Assembly (NCBI RefSeq): GCF_026262505.1
Contig: NC_067205.1
Location: forward strand, 12,896,001-12,960,000
Direction: 5' to 3'
Origin: Trichomonas vaginalis G3
Lineage: Eukaryota; Parabasalia; Trichomonadida; Trichomonadidae
Length of the DNA stretch: 64,000 nucleotides
In this document: positions 29,261 through 39,962 of the stretch, one piece after another
Numbering within the stretch: the first letter of the stretch is position 1
Layout of the letters: each line of letters opens with the position of its first letter
Program-made: the position numbers and the translations under genes
The notes under the pieces: model-generated
What the model was told of the DNA's origin: nothing
What the model saw: only the letters and a program-made list of their open reading frames with translations
Database searches by the model: none

Positions 29261-29538
29261 TTCGATCAAACTAATGATGTAAACAAATGCTTTGTTTATA
29301 CACCGATGTTTAATATTCCATTTATATTTGCGAATTTTTCCTATCACATTGTGCAAATATCAATGAAAAAAGTGATTGTGGAGAAACTGCTCTTCATATT
29401 GCAGATTGGAATAATAGTAAAGAAATAGCCGAACTTCTCCTTTTACATGCTGCAAATATTTCATATGGAGGAAAAAGAACTTATGAACAGTTAATAAACA
29501 AGCATATAAAAAACAATTTATTCAATAAAAATATATAA
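29261..29538 (+). pseudogene. Ankyrin-gene relic
   Basis: Reading on the plus strand gives FDQTNDVNKCFVYTPMFNIP, then after a frame break CANINEKSDCGETALHIADW and KEIAELLLLHAANIS to a stop at 29538. The same sequence order occurs at the end of the ankyrin gene at 61402-62468 (FDQTNDVNKCFVYSPMFNIP...NINEKNDSGETALYSA). It is therefore a tail of a trichomonad ankyrin gene with its front missing. No start codon. It lies 14 bp from the end of the convergent PHD/SET gene. Confidence 0.75.
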
Positions 29539-29551
29539 AATTTCATTCTGC

Positions 29552-31341
29552 ATCAGACATATTTCGAATCTGATGTGTTGAGTGTCTTTTTTGGGCCAAA
29601 ACTTTTGCATCAACTTCATTTTCTTCTTCTTGTATAACAATCGGAATTGGAGGTAAATCATCTTCCATGAATGACGATAAAAGTGTCAATTTAACACTTG
29701 GCAAAATTTTATTTGTTTGATCATGTGAATTCTTATTTTTCTGGCTTCTTTCGCTTCCTTTTGCAACATTTTTAGTTGAGGTGGTTTTGTCTGGTTATTA
29801 TTTGTGTTATTATTCTGTTTCTGTTTTGGTTTTGGCCTTGTTTTCGTTGGAGGCTTCGTTTTCTTTATTTTCCACGCTTTTTTCTCAATCGGATAAGGCA
29901 GATCTGAATCGAACGGAAGGAAGAGCTCTGTTCCCTTCATTATAGCAGGACCAGACGAAGAAGACCTCTCATCAGTTATAGGACCTCTTGATCTAGCAGC
30001 ATAAAGCATTGCACAGACATTTCCATTGACAATTTGTAGTTTTACAACACAATTGAAATGGAAACTTCTTCTTATGTACAATGCGTATTTGCTTGTGGTC
30101 TGTGAGATGTCTATAGCAACGGGAGTGCCTTGTATAGTGATGCAGGTGCGAGGAATACCTTCTTCCGCTCGAATTTCGTCTTGATGACACAATAAACCTG
30201 GAATTTGGCAAATAAAAGCGCCATCATCGATATTTTCCATCGCGCAGACAGTGTGATGGCTTGTAAAGCCTAGGTTGGCGGCAGATGGCATGGAAGGAAG
30301 CTTGGGAAGTGGCTCTGTCATGACATTTTGGCGAATTGAATCTGATATCTCGAGACCTGGTATAGAATAGAGTTTGTGCTTAGGGAATGGCTTGTAGAGA
30401 AAGTTTACAGCTATCTCATCCATGGTTTCCATAACAGTTAGCTTAGGAATTTCAAAAATACTCGAAATTGCAGAAACAAAAATCTTCCAGAACTCATGGC
30501 CGTAGTCGAAAGCGTTTGTTCCGAACTGGTTAAATAGTATTGTAATGGATTTATGGTAAGAAAGTTCAGAACTACCGAGCATTTCTGTAATCATAGTTCT
30601 GAAGTCTCCTTCTGGTATTTTCTTGATGATTTCTTCTGTGTTGGATGGTACTGTTTTCGTAAAATCTTGTGAAAATGATTTTTCTGGTATTTGGAAGTAT
30701 GGTTGCTTAAATTGCCGAGATCCGCAAAATTGGCAGACAAAGTTCTGTGGATTACGTCCGAATTGTAGTTTTGCGCATGACTTGTGAACATAATATCCAC
30801 ATGCCACGCATTTTATGATAGGTTCGTCGAATTTCATGTTTTTGCGACAACTGCAGCGTAATGGTAAATATTGACAGTAGGGACATATGAAATTGGTATC
30901 TGGCGTAACTCTGGCTATGCCAACACAAGCGCCATGGCAGTAAAAGTTGCATTTTGAGCAACATACCAAAACTCCATTTTTATGTGTTTGCTCGCATGGG
31001 CAACGTATAAAGTATGGAGTCTTGTTCATATCGAAGTACATATACGGAGCTGGTGGATCTTTTGCCATGTAAGGATCATTAGGTTGTACAACAAAATTAC
31101 CACCTATTTCAGTGAGCTGTGGGATGATCCTGCTGTTCGGTCTCGGAAGTATGTATCCTGTAAACGGTATTGGAGTGTAATTTGAGTTAGTTGAGAATGG
31201 ACGTGGAGGTATTGTAATTGGATTGATTTTGACAGTATTTTCTTGGATAGAATCGTTTTCTGACTCTTTTTGATTGGTTGTGTCGATCTCAACTGGCTTT
31301 TCTTCTATTTTTTGCTCAGGTTCTTTTACTTCATTTTGCAT
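29552..31341 (-). CDS. Protein with two PHD fingers and a divergent SET-like domain (SET3/UpSET-like); C-terminus shifted
   Basis: The ATG at 31341 opens a 551-codon frame. PHD 1 lies at about residues 110-155 (CPCEQTH...CCSKCNFYCHGACV...CPYC) and PHD 2 at about 160-208 (CSCRKN...CVACGYYVHKSCA...CQFC). Further on, NIDDGAFICQIPGLL and SKYALYIRRSFHFNC follow the outline of a SET domain. The usual catalytic NHSCxPN is not kept (RRSFHFNC), as in non-catalytic Set3/UpSET-type proteins that bind histone tails. The open frame stops at 29686, but a one-base shift near 29730 continues it to a TGA at 29552 (SFMEDDLPPIPIVIQEEENE). It is likely a chromatin protein in the nucleus. Confidence 0.75.
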
Positions 31342-32117
31342 ACTCAGATTTTGGAATTTACCCTTTGATATTACCCTTCTAAAATTTTCAAATCATTCAT
31401 CGCTTTTAATAATGGAATTAAAAAGAGCAACAAGCATCATGGAAGAAAACTCAAAAACAATTCATCGTTCTTTTAGAATATGATCATTTACAAACAGATG
31501 AAATGAATACAGAACTAATATTATTGATTATCGATATGCTTTTGAAAATAAAGTTTATACTTTAACTGATTTTAGAATATTGCAATCAATAAAAAATCAA
31601 TTCATACGAATTTTATTAAAATGCTCAGCTATAAGTTCTATTTGTCAAATTTTTGATATACAGCAAGCACATCATTTTATAGTAGTATTTGCTCATATAA
31701 TATTTAATCTATTCTTATATCAGCATCATAAAGTAGTCAGACACTTTCAAAACTGTAATTATTCTCAATTATAACTTGTGTTAAAGAAATGGATCTATGT
31801 AATTTGGAATAACAATACAAATTTCTAAATTGAATTGTAGCAATATCTTGTCTTTTTATAAATAGTATACGAGGAAATAGACTTCGTGTAGGTAATGATA
31901 ATTCAAATATCGATGCTGCTATTTCATTAATGTGAGTGTCTTCCCAGCGAGGTTAAATTTTAAATGAAAAAATGTAAAATTTTTCAAGAACGAAAAAATG
32001 TAAATGATATTGGATAATAAACAATATTGTGTTTTTCAACTCGATCATGGCTTTCAATTTTCCGATCATGAAAAATTTTTTTCATAAAAAATTTCTTGAA
32101 TTCATATTTTATAATTC
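31342..32117. other. Intergenic stretch with coding-like debris
   Basis: Short plus-strand pieces (for example near 31410-31490 and 31580-31774, SIKNQFIRILLKCSAISSIC) look like fragments of a decayed gene but carry many stops. No family can be named. Downstream of about 31800 only AT-rich DNA is seen, with a TCATA Inr just before the next gene. Confidence 0.5.
32102..32106 (+). promoter_or_regulatory. Inr-like element of the 32118 gene
   Basis: TCATA lies 11 bp upstream of the ATG, within the usual trichomonad distance, and matches TCA+1Y(T/A). Confidence 0.5.
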
Positions 32118-33779
32118 ATGGAAGATTTCAACGAAAGTGAGCAGATTGAACTTAAGGGTGATGTAGCCATCAAGTTTAAAGTTCAGTCATTTAACTGTTT
32201 AGTATATAAAGAAAGTGTTCCTGTGATCAGGAAACCAGTTTTGCTCAAAAACGACCCAGTGATAGGATTAACTGATAGTTTATTGAAGAATCCAACATCC
32301 ACAGTTTCGAAACTAACATTTCCATTCCTAGTTAATATTTATAGTACACAATTTCATCAATTAGATCAAGCTCCTCCACAATGCCCAAAGTGTGGAGCAT
32401 ATTTAGTCCAAGAATCGTTTAATAATACTATCCCAGCATCATGCCCATTCTGTGAACACCCTGTTTCCTGTCAAAATTCTCATATTTGCATTCCAAATCA
32501 CCATCAAGAAGGAATCTACATATTTGTACTAGTTGGTGATGTTAACCCTGCGTTTTATGACAAGATTATGTCATTCAAACAGAAATTTGTTCTTTGTTCA
32601 TATTCAGATCACTTAACATTTTTGGCCAAAGCAAAGAATGGTTATCAACTCCTGGAGTGCTTTGACTCTGAAATGCCACCATCCATTATTTTAAGCGATT
32701 TACAGCAGGCTCCAACTCAATTTCCAAAATCCGAAATCAGAAAATCGAATTTCAATGAAATTTTAGCATGTATCAATACAGCGATACCAAATACAGAAAT
32801 AGCTCGTCATATTATCATAGTTAACGAGCTTCCTCATACATGTCCAGAATATTTTGATCTTAAAAACGCAACATTAAGCGTTCTTTCGACCAATAGTTTC
32901 AGATGCAAATGTAGAAGCATGTGTCCATTAACAGGAGGGCTTTTCCTGCCTCATCATCACTCTTTACCTGATTATATAACTCATGTTAATAAAATAACAT
33001 TGAAAGCAGTTGGAACCAGCATAGAAAACAATAATATGCATCTTACAGCACCAGGATTCTATTCTGTTATCAATGGAATGAGTATTTCCTCATTAACTGA
33101 AAAAACAATTCAAATTATTGTTGAAAGAGCCGGGTTTTCTTTTATTTCTACATTTTCTTTGAAACCTGTAGAAGGATTACATAACTTCCTTTCTAATTCC
33201 CAGCTCGTTCCCTTCTTAATTTCGTTGAATAATTCACCTTATACGAATATCATTAAGGAGTACACGAGAAATACATCAGTAATTGAATTTCCATCACAGT
33301 TAATATATGCTCCTCATTTCTCTTCGTATTTTAGATACCAAATTAACTCGATTAATCGAGTTTTATCGTGTAGACCGTTTTTATTACAAATCAAGCCTAC
33401 ATTGAGAGTTCCACAATTCGTTTCTGAAGAGATAATCTCGAATTTATCTATTCTTTTGATCCTTATCGATTATACAATTTATATCTTTGTTGGAGGCGAT
33501 GTAAAGAGAAGTGATTGGAGAGAAATCATTGGAGAAGAGCCAGATAATGCAATGATGTCGTTCGAAGTCTTAGACAAAGGTTTGGAAAACGATCTTTGGA
33601 AATCAATTAGATCTATCAAGGAACAGTTCATTGGAATGGATATTCCTGTCATTGCTGTGCCAAGTGAAAGTGGCAGAAGATCAGAAATCATTGAAGAATT
33701 GAAAGTTGATTCTGATGGTAGCAATAACTTACTTCTGAAGAAGTTTGGTGAGATAGCATCAGCTATTGCAAACATTTAA
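32118..33779 (+). CDS. Sec23/Sec24-like COPII coat protein
   Basis: The intact 553-residue product has a zinc-finger pattern C89-P-K-C92 ... C109-P-F-C112 (QCPKCGAYL...SCPFCEHP), as in Sec23/Sec24. A long alpha/beta trunk-like part follows, then a C-terminal gelsolin-like stretch (SNLSILLILIDYTIYIFVGGDV). These proteins form the inner coat of ER-derived COPII vesicles and bind cargo. It is shorter than typical Sec23/24 and clearly divergent, so which subfamily it belongs to is open. The start is set by the ATG after the Inr. Confidence 0.75.
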   Translation: MEDFNESEQIELKGDVAIKFKVQSFNCLVYKESVPVIRKPVLLKNDPVIGLTDSLLKNPTSTVSKLTFPFLVNIYSTQFHQLDQAPPQCPKCGAYLVQESFNNTIPASCPFCEHPVSCQNSHICIPNHHQEGIYIFVLVGDVNPAFYDKIMSFKQKFVLCSYSDHLTFLAKAKNGYQLLECFDSEMPPSIILSDLQQAPTQFPKSEIRKSNFNEILACINTAIPNTEIARHIIIVNELPHTCPEYFDLKNATLSVLSTNSFRCKCRSMCPLTGGLFLPHHHSLPDYITHVNKITLKAVGTSIENNNMHLTAPGFYSVINGMSISSLTEKTIQIIVERAGFSFISTFSLKPVEGLHNFLSNSQLVPFLISLNNSPYTNIIKEYTRNTSVIEFPSQLIYAPHFSSYFRYQINSINRVLSCRPFLLQIKPTLRVPQFVSEEIISNLSILLILIDYTIYIFVGGDVKRSDWREIIGEEPDNAMMSFEVLDKGLENDLWKSIRSIKEQFIGMDIPVIAVPSESGRRSEIIEELKVDSDGSNNLLLKKFGEIASAIANI

Positions 33780-34027
33780 TTCATTATTTTTCATAGGTTG
33801 TATATAATTTTTTTATAAAATAAATTATTTATTTTTGTTTATTATTAATTCTTACGATTTTAAGGTCATAACATTATATGGTATTGTTTATTCTTGTTAT
33901 TATGATTTGATATTTAAATGTAGTTGGAAATATAGATAATTTTGGTAATTAAATGGTGAATATCCTTTGGTTGGTTTATTAGAAGAAGTTTTTAGCGTAT
34001 CTTTAATCCAAGAATTTATATAATCCA

Positions 34028-34905
34028 AGTAGTATATGTTGAAGGGTTGTGTGACTTTTTTTGTTACATCTATATATAGACGATGCATTAAAATATATTT
34101 ATTTATAAATCATTAAAAAATTAACATTAATTTTAAAATAATTTATTTTTTTATCTTTTATAAAAGAAGCTATATATAGATGATGTCAGATATTCCGCGA
34201 TTAATTAAACATCATTTAAATCCTGAATGGGTTAAACTTCAATTTAAAAATGAAGATTGTGAATTATTAAATGAATATGAAAGCCAAAATAAGCTAATGA
34301 GGTATAAATATAATGATAAAGAATATTTAATTTCATGGAATCAATGGAGTCATAATCAAAGACCTCATAAACGAGAAGAAGAAATTGAAAATAATGAAAT
34401 GGAAATCATTGATGACATTAAAGAGGATGGAATTCCTAAATTTTGTAGAAAAACCTTTAGAACTAAGTTAGGAGCATATAAACGTAGAGTATTAAATCCT
34501 GAATACATAAAACATTTATTTAAAAAGGAAGACTGCGAATTATTAAACGCTAATGAATATGAAAATGCTAAATCAAAACTGAGGTATAAATATATTGGAA
34601 GTGATGAAAGGTGTAAAGATAAAGATAAAGTTTATTCGGTTTCATATAATAACTGGCACACGTTAGGGATAAGAAAACATTTAGGAGATTATGGTAAAAG
34701 TTCCGAATTCTTTAAATCTAGTATGTGCGACATTATTAAATAAATTAGTAATAATTATTTTCATGAATGAAAGATTCACTACCATAATGAAATAAAAAAT
34801 AAAAAAATAAACTTTAAAAATTCATGTCTTACATTTATGAATAATTTATAAAAAGTTTTTATTCCTACAATTCCTATATTACCATTAATAAAAAGAATAT
34901 ATTTT
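34028..34905. repeat. Left terminal inverted repeat of Maverick 2 (878 bp)
   Basis: It matches the reverse complement of 56609-57486 with a few differences. It contains the entire 187-residue ORF. The match ends inside AATATATTTT, where this side continues TATAAT and the other has a 9-bp stem hairpin. Confidence 0.93.
34180..34743 (+). CDS. TIR-embedded protein with two internal repeats, left copy
   Basis: The 187-residue product contains a duplicated block. Copy one: LNPEWVKLQFKNEDCELLNE...KLMRYKYNDKEYLISWNQW. Copy two: LNPEYIKHLFKKEDCELLNA...KLRYKYIGS...VYSVSYNNW. The order CELLNxY..KLxYKY..K.Y..SWNxW resembles homing-endonuclease-associated repeats (DUF723-like), in which YKC..GH replaces YKY; here the cysteines are gone. 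The second copy of the gene lies in the right TIR with residue changes H12/C12 and L113/I113. The function is not known. A DNA-binding role is suggested by the repeat type. Confidence 0.75.
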   Translation: MMSDIPRLIKHHLNPEWVKLQFKNEDCELLNEYESQNKLMRYKYNDKEYLISWNQWSHNQRPHKREEEIENNEMEIIDDIKEDGIPKFCRKTFRTKLGAYKRRVLNPEYIKHLFKKEDCELLNANEYENAKSKLRYKYIGSDERCKDKDKVYSVSYNNWHTLGIRKHLGDYGKSSEFFKSSMCDIIK

Positions 34906-35972
34906 ATAATAGTTTCATTTCGAACATGTTAAAATTTATCTGCATTTCGAAAATTTTTATTATAAATGATAATATAATTTATTAAATTAATATATAACTT
35001 ATGAATTTTTACTTTTTGTATGAAATAAAATTTAGTATTAATAAAGTTATAAAATAAATTGGTGCATGTTAGATGTAAATAAGATATAAAAAAGGTGTTT
35101 ATGAATACTTTAGCAGAACTTCTACTGGTAGAGTTTATACTGGCAGAACTTCTACTGGCAGAACTTCTACTGGTAGAGTTTATACTGGCAGAACTTCTAC
35201 TGGTAGAGTTTATACTGGCAGAACTTCTACTGGCAGAACTTCTACTGGTAGAGTTTATACTGGCAGAACTTCTACTGGTAGAGTTTATACTGGCAGAACT
35301 TCTACTGGTAGAGTTTATACTGGCAGAACTTCTACTGGTAGAGTTTATACTGGCAGAACTTCTACTGTTTCCCTCAAAATTGAATACTTTAGCAGAACTT
35401 CTACTGGTAGAGTTTATACTGGCAGAACTTCTACTGGTAGAGTTTATACTGGCAGAACTTCTACTGGTAGAGTTTATACTGGCAGAACTTCTACTGGTAG
35501 AGTTTATACTGGCAGAACTTCTACTGGCAGAACTTCTACTGGTAGAGTTTATACTGGCAGAACTTCTACTGTTTCCCTCAAAATTGAATACTTTAGCAGA
35601 ACTTCTACTGGTAGAGTTTATACTGGCAGAACTTCTACTGGTAGAGTTTATACTGGCAGAACTTCTACTGGTAGAGTTTATACTGGCAGAACTTCTACTG
35701 GTAGAGTTTATACTGGCAGAACTTCTACTGGCAGAACTTCTACTGGTAGAGTTTATACTGGCAGAACTTCTACTAGTAAAGTTTCTACTGGTAGAACTTC
35801 TACTGGCAGAATTTCTACTGGTTATATATGGTGTCAATTTTTTAAAAAATTTTGAATTCAATGAGTTATATCAAAAATAAAATTCTTGAATAGAGTAAAA
35901 AAATTTAAATAATTTATTTAAATATTTTCTTCTGACATTTTTGAATAATTTATTTTTTTAATTCGTAAGAAA
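34906..35972. repeat. 30-bp tandem array next to the left TIR (array 35101-35825)
   Basis: The unit is two 15-bp half-units (TACTGGTAGAGTTTA and TACTGGCAGAACTTC), repeated more than 20 times. Two interruptions read GTTTCCCTCAAAATTGAATA, each restarting the array, so a longer repeat is nested on top. Frames are open on both strands (LAELLLVEFI on plus, SINSTSRSSA on minus) because the unit length is divisible by three. The plus frame has an ATG at 35101 but I do not call a gene. The array has no counterpart in Maverick 1. Confidence 0.9.
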
Positions 35973-36452
35973 ATGAGTGGATCAAGATTCGTAACCGTCA
36001 ATCAATTAATGGATGCTCTTTCACCAATTCTTGAAAATGTTAAACAAGTAGATGTTTATTTCGATGATTATGTAGAAAGTTTATATTATAAAGGTAAACA
36101 TAATATTAAACCCATTGCTTTTGCATTTGATAATAAATTAATTGAAAATGCAAAAATTTGGGAATTAATTCCAGATATTGAATATATAACGAATATAACT
36201 AATAAATGGTTCAAACGAATTCCAACCACAAAAGTTCTTTGTAAATTAATGATCAAAACCGAGGCCAAAGAATTTCATGAATTTACATATCATCCAAATA
36301 AAGTTTCAGAACTAGAAAATGAAAAACTTCAGAAAAAATTAAACGATAGACTTTCAAATGATCGTATTGAAAAAATAAATAAACTAGCAGAAGTTGCATT
36401 TAATAATGAAATATTTGATGAATATAACCTTGAACTCAGTGATGGGCTTTAA
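35973..36452 (+). CDS. Unknown Maverick protein, possible counterpart of 14699-15171
   Basis: The intact 159-residue product follows a T-rich motif (TTATTTTTTT) and reads MSGSRFVTVNQLMDALSPIL. It shares segment order with the Maverick 1 protein at 14699-15171: a QLMDAL/QALATA helix, DVYFDDYVESLYYK, then KPIAFAFD/RPLAIVID and an ITNKW/FVNVKDT region. The end is a charged coiled coil. Function unknown. The 3' end faces 36486-36827 with 33 bp between. Confidence 0.7.
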   Translation: MSGSRFVTVNQLMDALSPILENVKQVDVYFDDYVESLYYKGKHNIKPIAFAFDNKLIENAKIWELIPDIEYITNITNKWFKRIPTTKVLCKLMIKTEAKEFHEFTYHPNKVSELENEKLQKKLNDRLSNDRIEKINKLAEVAFNNEIFDEYNLELSDGL

Positions 36453-36485
36453 GGACCCGGGCTCAACGAGTCATGATTTATGAAA

Positions 36486-36827
36486 TCAATAATTTGATTT
36501 ATTCTCTTCAATAATTTCTATTCTTTTTGTTAAATCATCTATTTTCATTAATGAGGTGATTCTTGATTGAGGAATAGATTTCAAACTAACCACTCCTTTT
36601 ATTTTTGAAATTTTGAATCCATCAACTTTAAACATTTTATTCAATTTACATGTTGTCAATTCTTCAAATAATTTTTTATTGTTAGCATAATAGTCATTAA
36701 ATTCTTCAACAGATGAAAAAATTTTTATTTCAGTAATTGGTTTAACAACGTTTATTTTTTGTTGAACATTTTCACTTTCATTTATTTCTTCCTCCTGTGT
36801 TTCATTTATTTTTAAAATTGGTTTCAT
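36486..36827 (-). CDS. Unknown 113-residue Maverick protein
   Basis: Intact from an ATG preceded by ATTTTTATTTAATGATAA. It starts acidic (KINETQEEEINESENVQQK) and has a compact part (FSSVEEFNDYYANNKKLFEEL and VDGFKISKIKGVVSL) and a coiled-coil end. It is divergent from the 36894 gene, sharing a 66-bp gap. No family recognised. Confidence 0.65.
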   Translation of the reverse strand: MKPILKINETQEEEINESENVQQKINVVKPITEIKIFSSVEEFNDYYANNKKLFEELTTCKLNKMFKVDGFKISKIKGVVSLKSIPQSRITSLMKIDDLTKRIEIIEENKSNY

Positions 36828-36893
36828 TTATCATTAAATAAAAATTAGAATATAAGTGATGAAATATATTTTTTAATTAATATTAAATCAGAA

Positions 36894-37130
36894 ATGGCGG
36901 CAGGATTCTTTAAAAAATTATGGGATGGAATTAAGAAAGCTGCGGGTTGGGTTCATAAAAATATTATTAAACCCGTTGCAAACTTTTTGGCACCAGTAGC
37001 GAAAACGGCAGGAACTATCATAGGTGGAGTATTAGGTACTAAAGCAGGTAATCCGGCAATGGGAGCACAAGCAGGTAACGCAATTGGTGGAATAGCTGAA
37101 GGAATACTTAATAAAATAGGAGGTAGATAG
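36894..37130 (+). CDS. Small amphipathic Gly-rich protein (pVI-like candidate)
   Basis: The 78-residue product begins MAAGFFKKLWDGIKKAAGWV, an amphipathic helix. A Gly/Ala-rich hydrophobic region follows (VAKTAGTIIGGVLGTKAGNP and AGNAIGGIAEGILNK). This is the layout of small membrane-active virion proteins such as adenovirus pVI. A paralogous start (MAAGFFKKLWD) lies inverted directly downstream at 37151-37365. Confidence 0.65.
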   Translation: MAAGFFKKLWDGIKKAAGWVHKNIIKPVANFLAPVAKTAGTIIGGVLGTKAGNPAMGAQAGNAIGGIAEGILNKIGGR

Positions 37131-37150
37131 TGGAAAAATAAATATTATTT

Positions 37151-37365
37151 TTATCTTAGTATCGGTTGAAGTCTTTGATAAACTTTTTCTCCTTTATTTA
37201 ATATTTCTCTTATTGGGGCGGCTTTTGGCGTTATTGATTCAGCAACGTCACTAATTGCTTCTTTATTCTTAAATATCCAATTTGCTCCTTCTTCAATGTT
37301 TCCCAAACTTTATGCGCTCCTCTTTTTACTTTATCCCACAGTTTCTTAAAGAATCCTGCAGCCAT
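37151..37365 (-). pseudogene. Inverted paralogue of the pVI-like gene, frame-broken
   Basis: On the minus strand from the ATG at 37363-37365 the sequence reads MAAGFFKKLWDKVKRGAHKV, then needs one base shift to continue GNIEEGANWIFKNKEAISDV and TPKAAPIREILNKGEKVYQR to a stop at 37151. The first eleven residues equal those of 36894-37130, on the opposite strand. It is therefore a duplicated and inverted gene placed tail to tail with the first copy. Short length hid it from ORF lists. Confidence 0.75.
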
Positions 37366-37434
37366 AGTTGATTATTTCATTAAAATTAAAAATTCATTTT
37401 CATCTTTTAATTTTGATTTTTTATTTATTAATAA

Positions 37435-39074
37435 ATGACGACTAACTATTTGGTGCCAAACACTAAACCGATTAATGGAAATGTATTTCATTCATTCGAA
37501 AAGATAAATGAAATATTCGCAAAGAATGACGGTAGAAGATATTATAGAGAACTTGAAAGTTCATGCTATGACTCTGATGCTCCATATTTTGATGATAAAC
37601 AAACTCATTTAAGAATTACAAATCCGGCTCATGATGTGAACCAATTAGGTGACACATATATTAAACGCAAAGTTAAAGCAACTCTAGTTTCAAATAAAGC
37701 TTTCACATGTGATGCCGCTTTTAAATGCATGCGTTTATTCGTTGGTTACAAATCATCAAATCAAAGCTTTAAACAATTAGAAGTAGAAACCGAAAGAGGT
37801 GATGCCGGTTATCTTCAGATGGATTGCGCCCGTGAATCTTTCGCATTTGCAACATATAAACCAAAATCAGAAAGGAAAGTTAAAAAGTTTGTTCATTCGT
37901 TATATAATAATGTTCAAAAATATGATAACTCAGTATGTGGTAAATATATTGACCCTTCAGAAGTTTTCAAGAAAGCAAATGAAGAAGTTGATGTCACTTT
38001 TGATATGATTATTCCGGTAAATGATTTGTTAGCATTTCAGGCGTTCGATGATTATCCTAAATCATTTGGTGAAATCATTCTTAAATATTATGTTTTCAGG
38101 GATACTTTAGTATTTTGTCAGGTTGACCCGTTAAGAGTTGCTGATTTACAAAATTACGTTTATGAAAAGATAACTGATGAAAATTATGAAAAGATTATGA
38201 ATCATGTTTATAAATATGATCGCAAATTCCAACAAATCGGACTTCCTGCCAAATTAATTACAAGCTTAGCCGCTACATCTGCTGACGCAACAGTTGATGA
38301 CGTTATTATTTCATGCACAAAGATGGAAGTTTTAGAGGATAAATGCATTACACCAGGATACGGTTTAATTGAAGAATCAGTTAAAGCAATACCACGTTTA
38401 TTCAGTAAGGAAGATCCATTCATGATTCCAGCTCAACATATTGACGTTCGTTCACTAAATGGAGGTTGCATCACTCCTGAAGGTATTAGCTCAGATTTCT
38501 CATACGCTCTTCATAATGTTACAGATGTTGTGTTAACATTTCCGAAGAATGCAATGCAAAGAACATTTTAGAAAATCCAATGCTTCGAGGTCTTCAGGTC
38601 ACTATAGATTCCAGAAACTTCCCCGATCAAGCGATGACCACAGTGGGTGACATATTCTTTACACGTATGCTTCAAGCTTCTGATTTAGATGGAGTGAATG
38701 AATGCACGGAAGAATACGAGGACTCATTAACTAGACCACTGAATGATGATAATGGCACGCCATTAGCTAGAACATGGAAAGACCAAACTTCATTCTTATG
38801 CACTATTCCAGTTCAACGTGATGGAGCGGGTATATTCTTTGATGGATTAGAAACTTTCAATTCACAAGTTACAGTACAAGTGAAAGCTTATCCAATCATT
38901 CAGGGTGAAAATGACACTTACTGTTCAAAGGTGACAAATCCTCCTCAGGTTTGGTTTACTAGGACTACGTATTGGACATGGACACCGGATGAAGGTTTGA
39001 AATATCATCCAACAGGTACACCACCACAGTATAGAAGTTCATATGATGAAATATTGATGAATAGAAATGTTTAA
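37435..39074 (+). pseudogene. MCP: Candidate major capsid protein of Maverick 2, split by one base
   Basis: A 378-codon frame (MTTNYLVPNTKPINGNVFHS...NAMQRTF) is followed in another frame by 164 codons starting MLRGLQVTIDSRNFPDQAM. One T missing in ACATTTTAG would join them as one protein of about 546 residues. That matches the 524 residues of the Maverick 1 candidate capsid, with similar segments (GLQVTID / YLQLSMG, then FFTRMLQASDLDG / FYEMVANACNTNND). The start follows TTTTTTATTTATTAATAA. Capsid role is inferred as for Maverick 1. Confidence 0.75.
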
Positions 39075-39098
39075 AATTATAAATTTATTTTTGATTAA

Positions 39099-39925
39099 AT
39101 GGATTTAAATTCATCCACCCCTTATGAAGAATTAGCAGGAGTATATAATACATACGTAGATGATATGATTAATGAAGCATTGAGTGATAATAGAAATGCT
39201 CTATCTAAGGAAAAATTAATGAAAATTCCATATTCTGAATGTTACTTAAATTCAATCACTGCAGCAATTGGTAAACAAAATAAAGGTAAAACATTAACGA
39301 TATTAAAACAAATTATCATTATTGCTAACACTTCCCCCTATTCACATGTGTTAATTTATATCAACCGTTCAGGTTCACCTTCAGATGATACATTTGAATC
39401 TTTAAAGCATTTAATCAAAATTCCAATTATTTATTTATCACAAGAAGAAGCAGAAGATTATTTAAAAAACTTTTTAATGTATAAAGAATTATATAATACA
39501 ATCAAGAAGCAAGGATTAGAGGATAAAATTATTGATAAACAAGGGATGAATTATTTGAAACACTTTCTATTTCAAATTTTGATAAAGAATTTTTGCATTC
39601 ACTAATTTTTCTAGATGATGCCGTGAAATCAAAACTAATAACTAATGAGAAATCATATTTTAATCATTATTAACTCAATGTCGACACATTCAGTGTTCAT
39701 TCTTTATGGCTGTTCAATACTTTCAAAGCATTAAGCACAAACATTAAATCAAATCTATCACACTTTTCATTTTCAGTGGTTTAGTCGTCAACAGTTGAAC
39801 GTTATGCTTTATCAAGTGAATTTACCAATGAGCATTAATGAACTTTACACACAATATCAACAATTAGGGAACATGGAAAAATAATAGTTGATTTAAATAA
39901 AGGAAGTGTTAAATTTGATTAACTT
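39099..39925 (+). pseudogene. ATP: Packaging ATPase of Maverick 2, broken
   Basis: The frame from the ATG at 39099 (MDLNSSTPYEELAGVYNTYV) has a Walker A GKQNKGKT and runs to 39605. After a shift, LIFLDDAV (Walker B-like) appears near 39610, then stops accumulate up to about 39925. The Maverick 1 ATPase has GKMGSGKT and LLVCDDF at matching places. It is therefore a decayed packaging motor; the asparagine/lysine-rich Walker A is unusual but acceptable. Confidence 0.7.
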
Positions 39926-39962
39926 TTTATAATTAATTTTTATTTTTTATTTATAATTAAAC

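Noticed and set aside
35101-35825. Possible CRISPR array
   Set aside because: The units are contiguous with no unique spacers of constant length, and the host is a eukaryote. It is a tandem minisatellite.
34929-35880. Long frames on both strands in the 30-bp array
   Set aside because: Same cause: repeat unit divisible by three. The minus frame lacks an ATG and the plus frame is low-complexity.
36440-36475. Further mini-hairpin near GGACCCGGGCTCAACGAGTC
   Set aside because: The stem is imperfect, so I left it out of the hairpin family list, although it lies between convergent genes like others.
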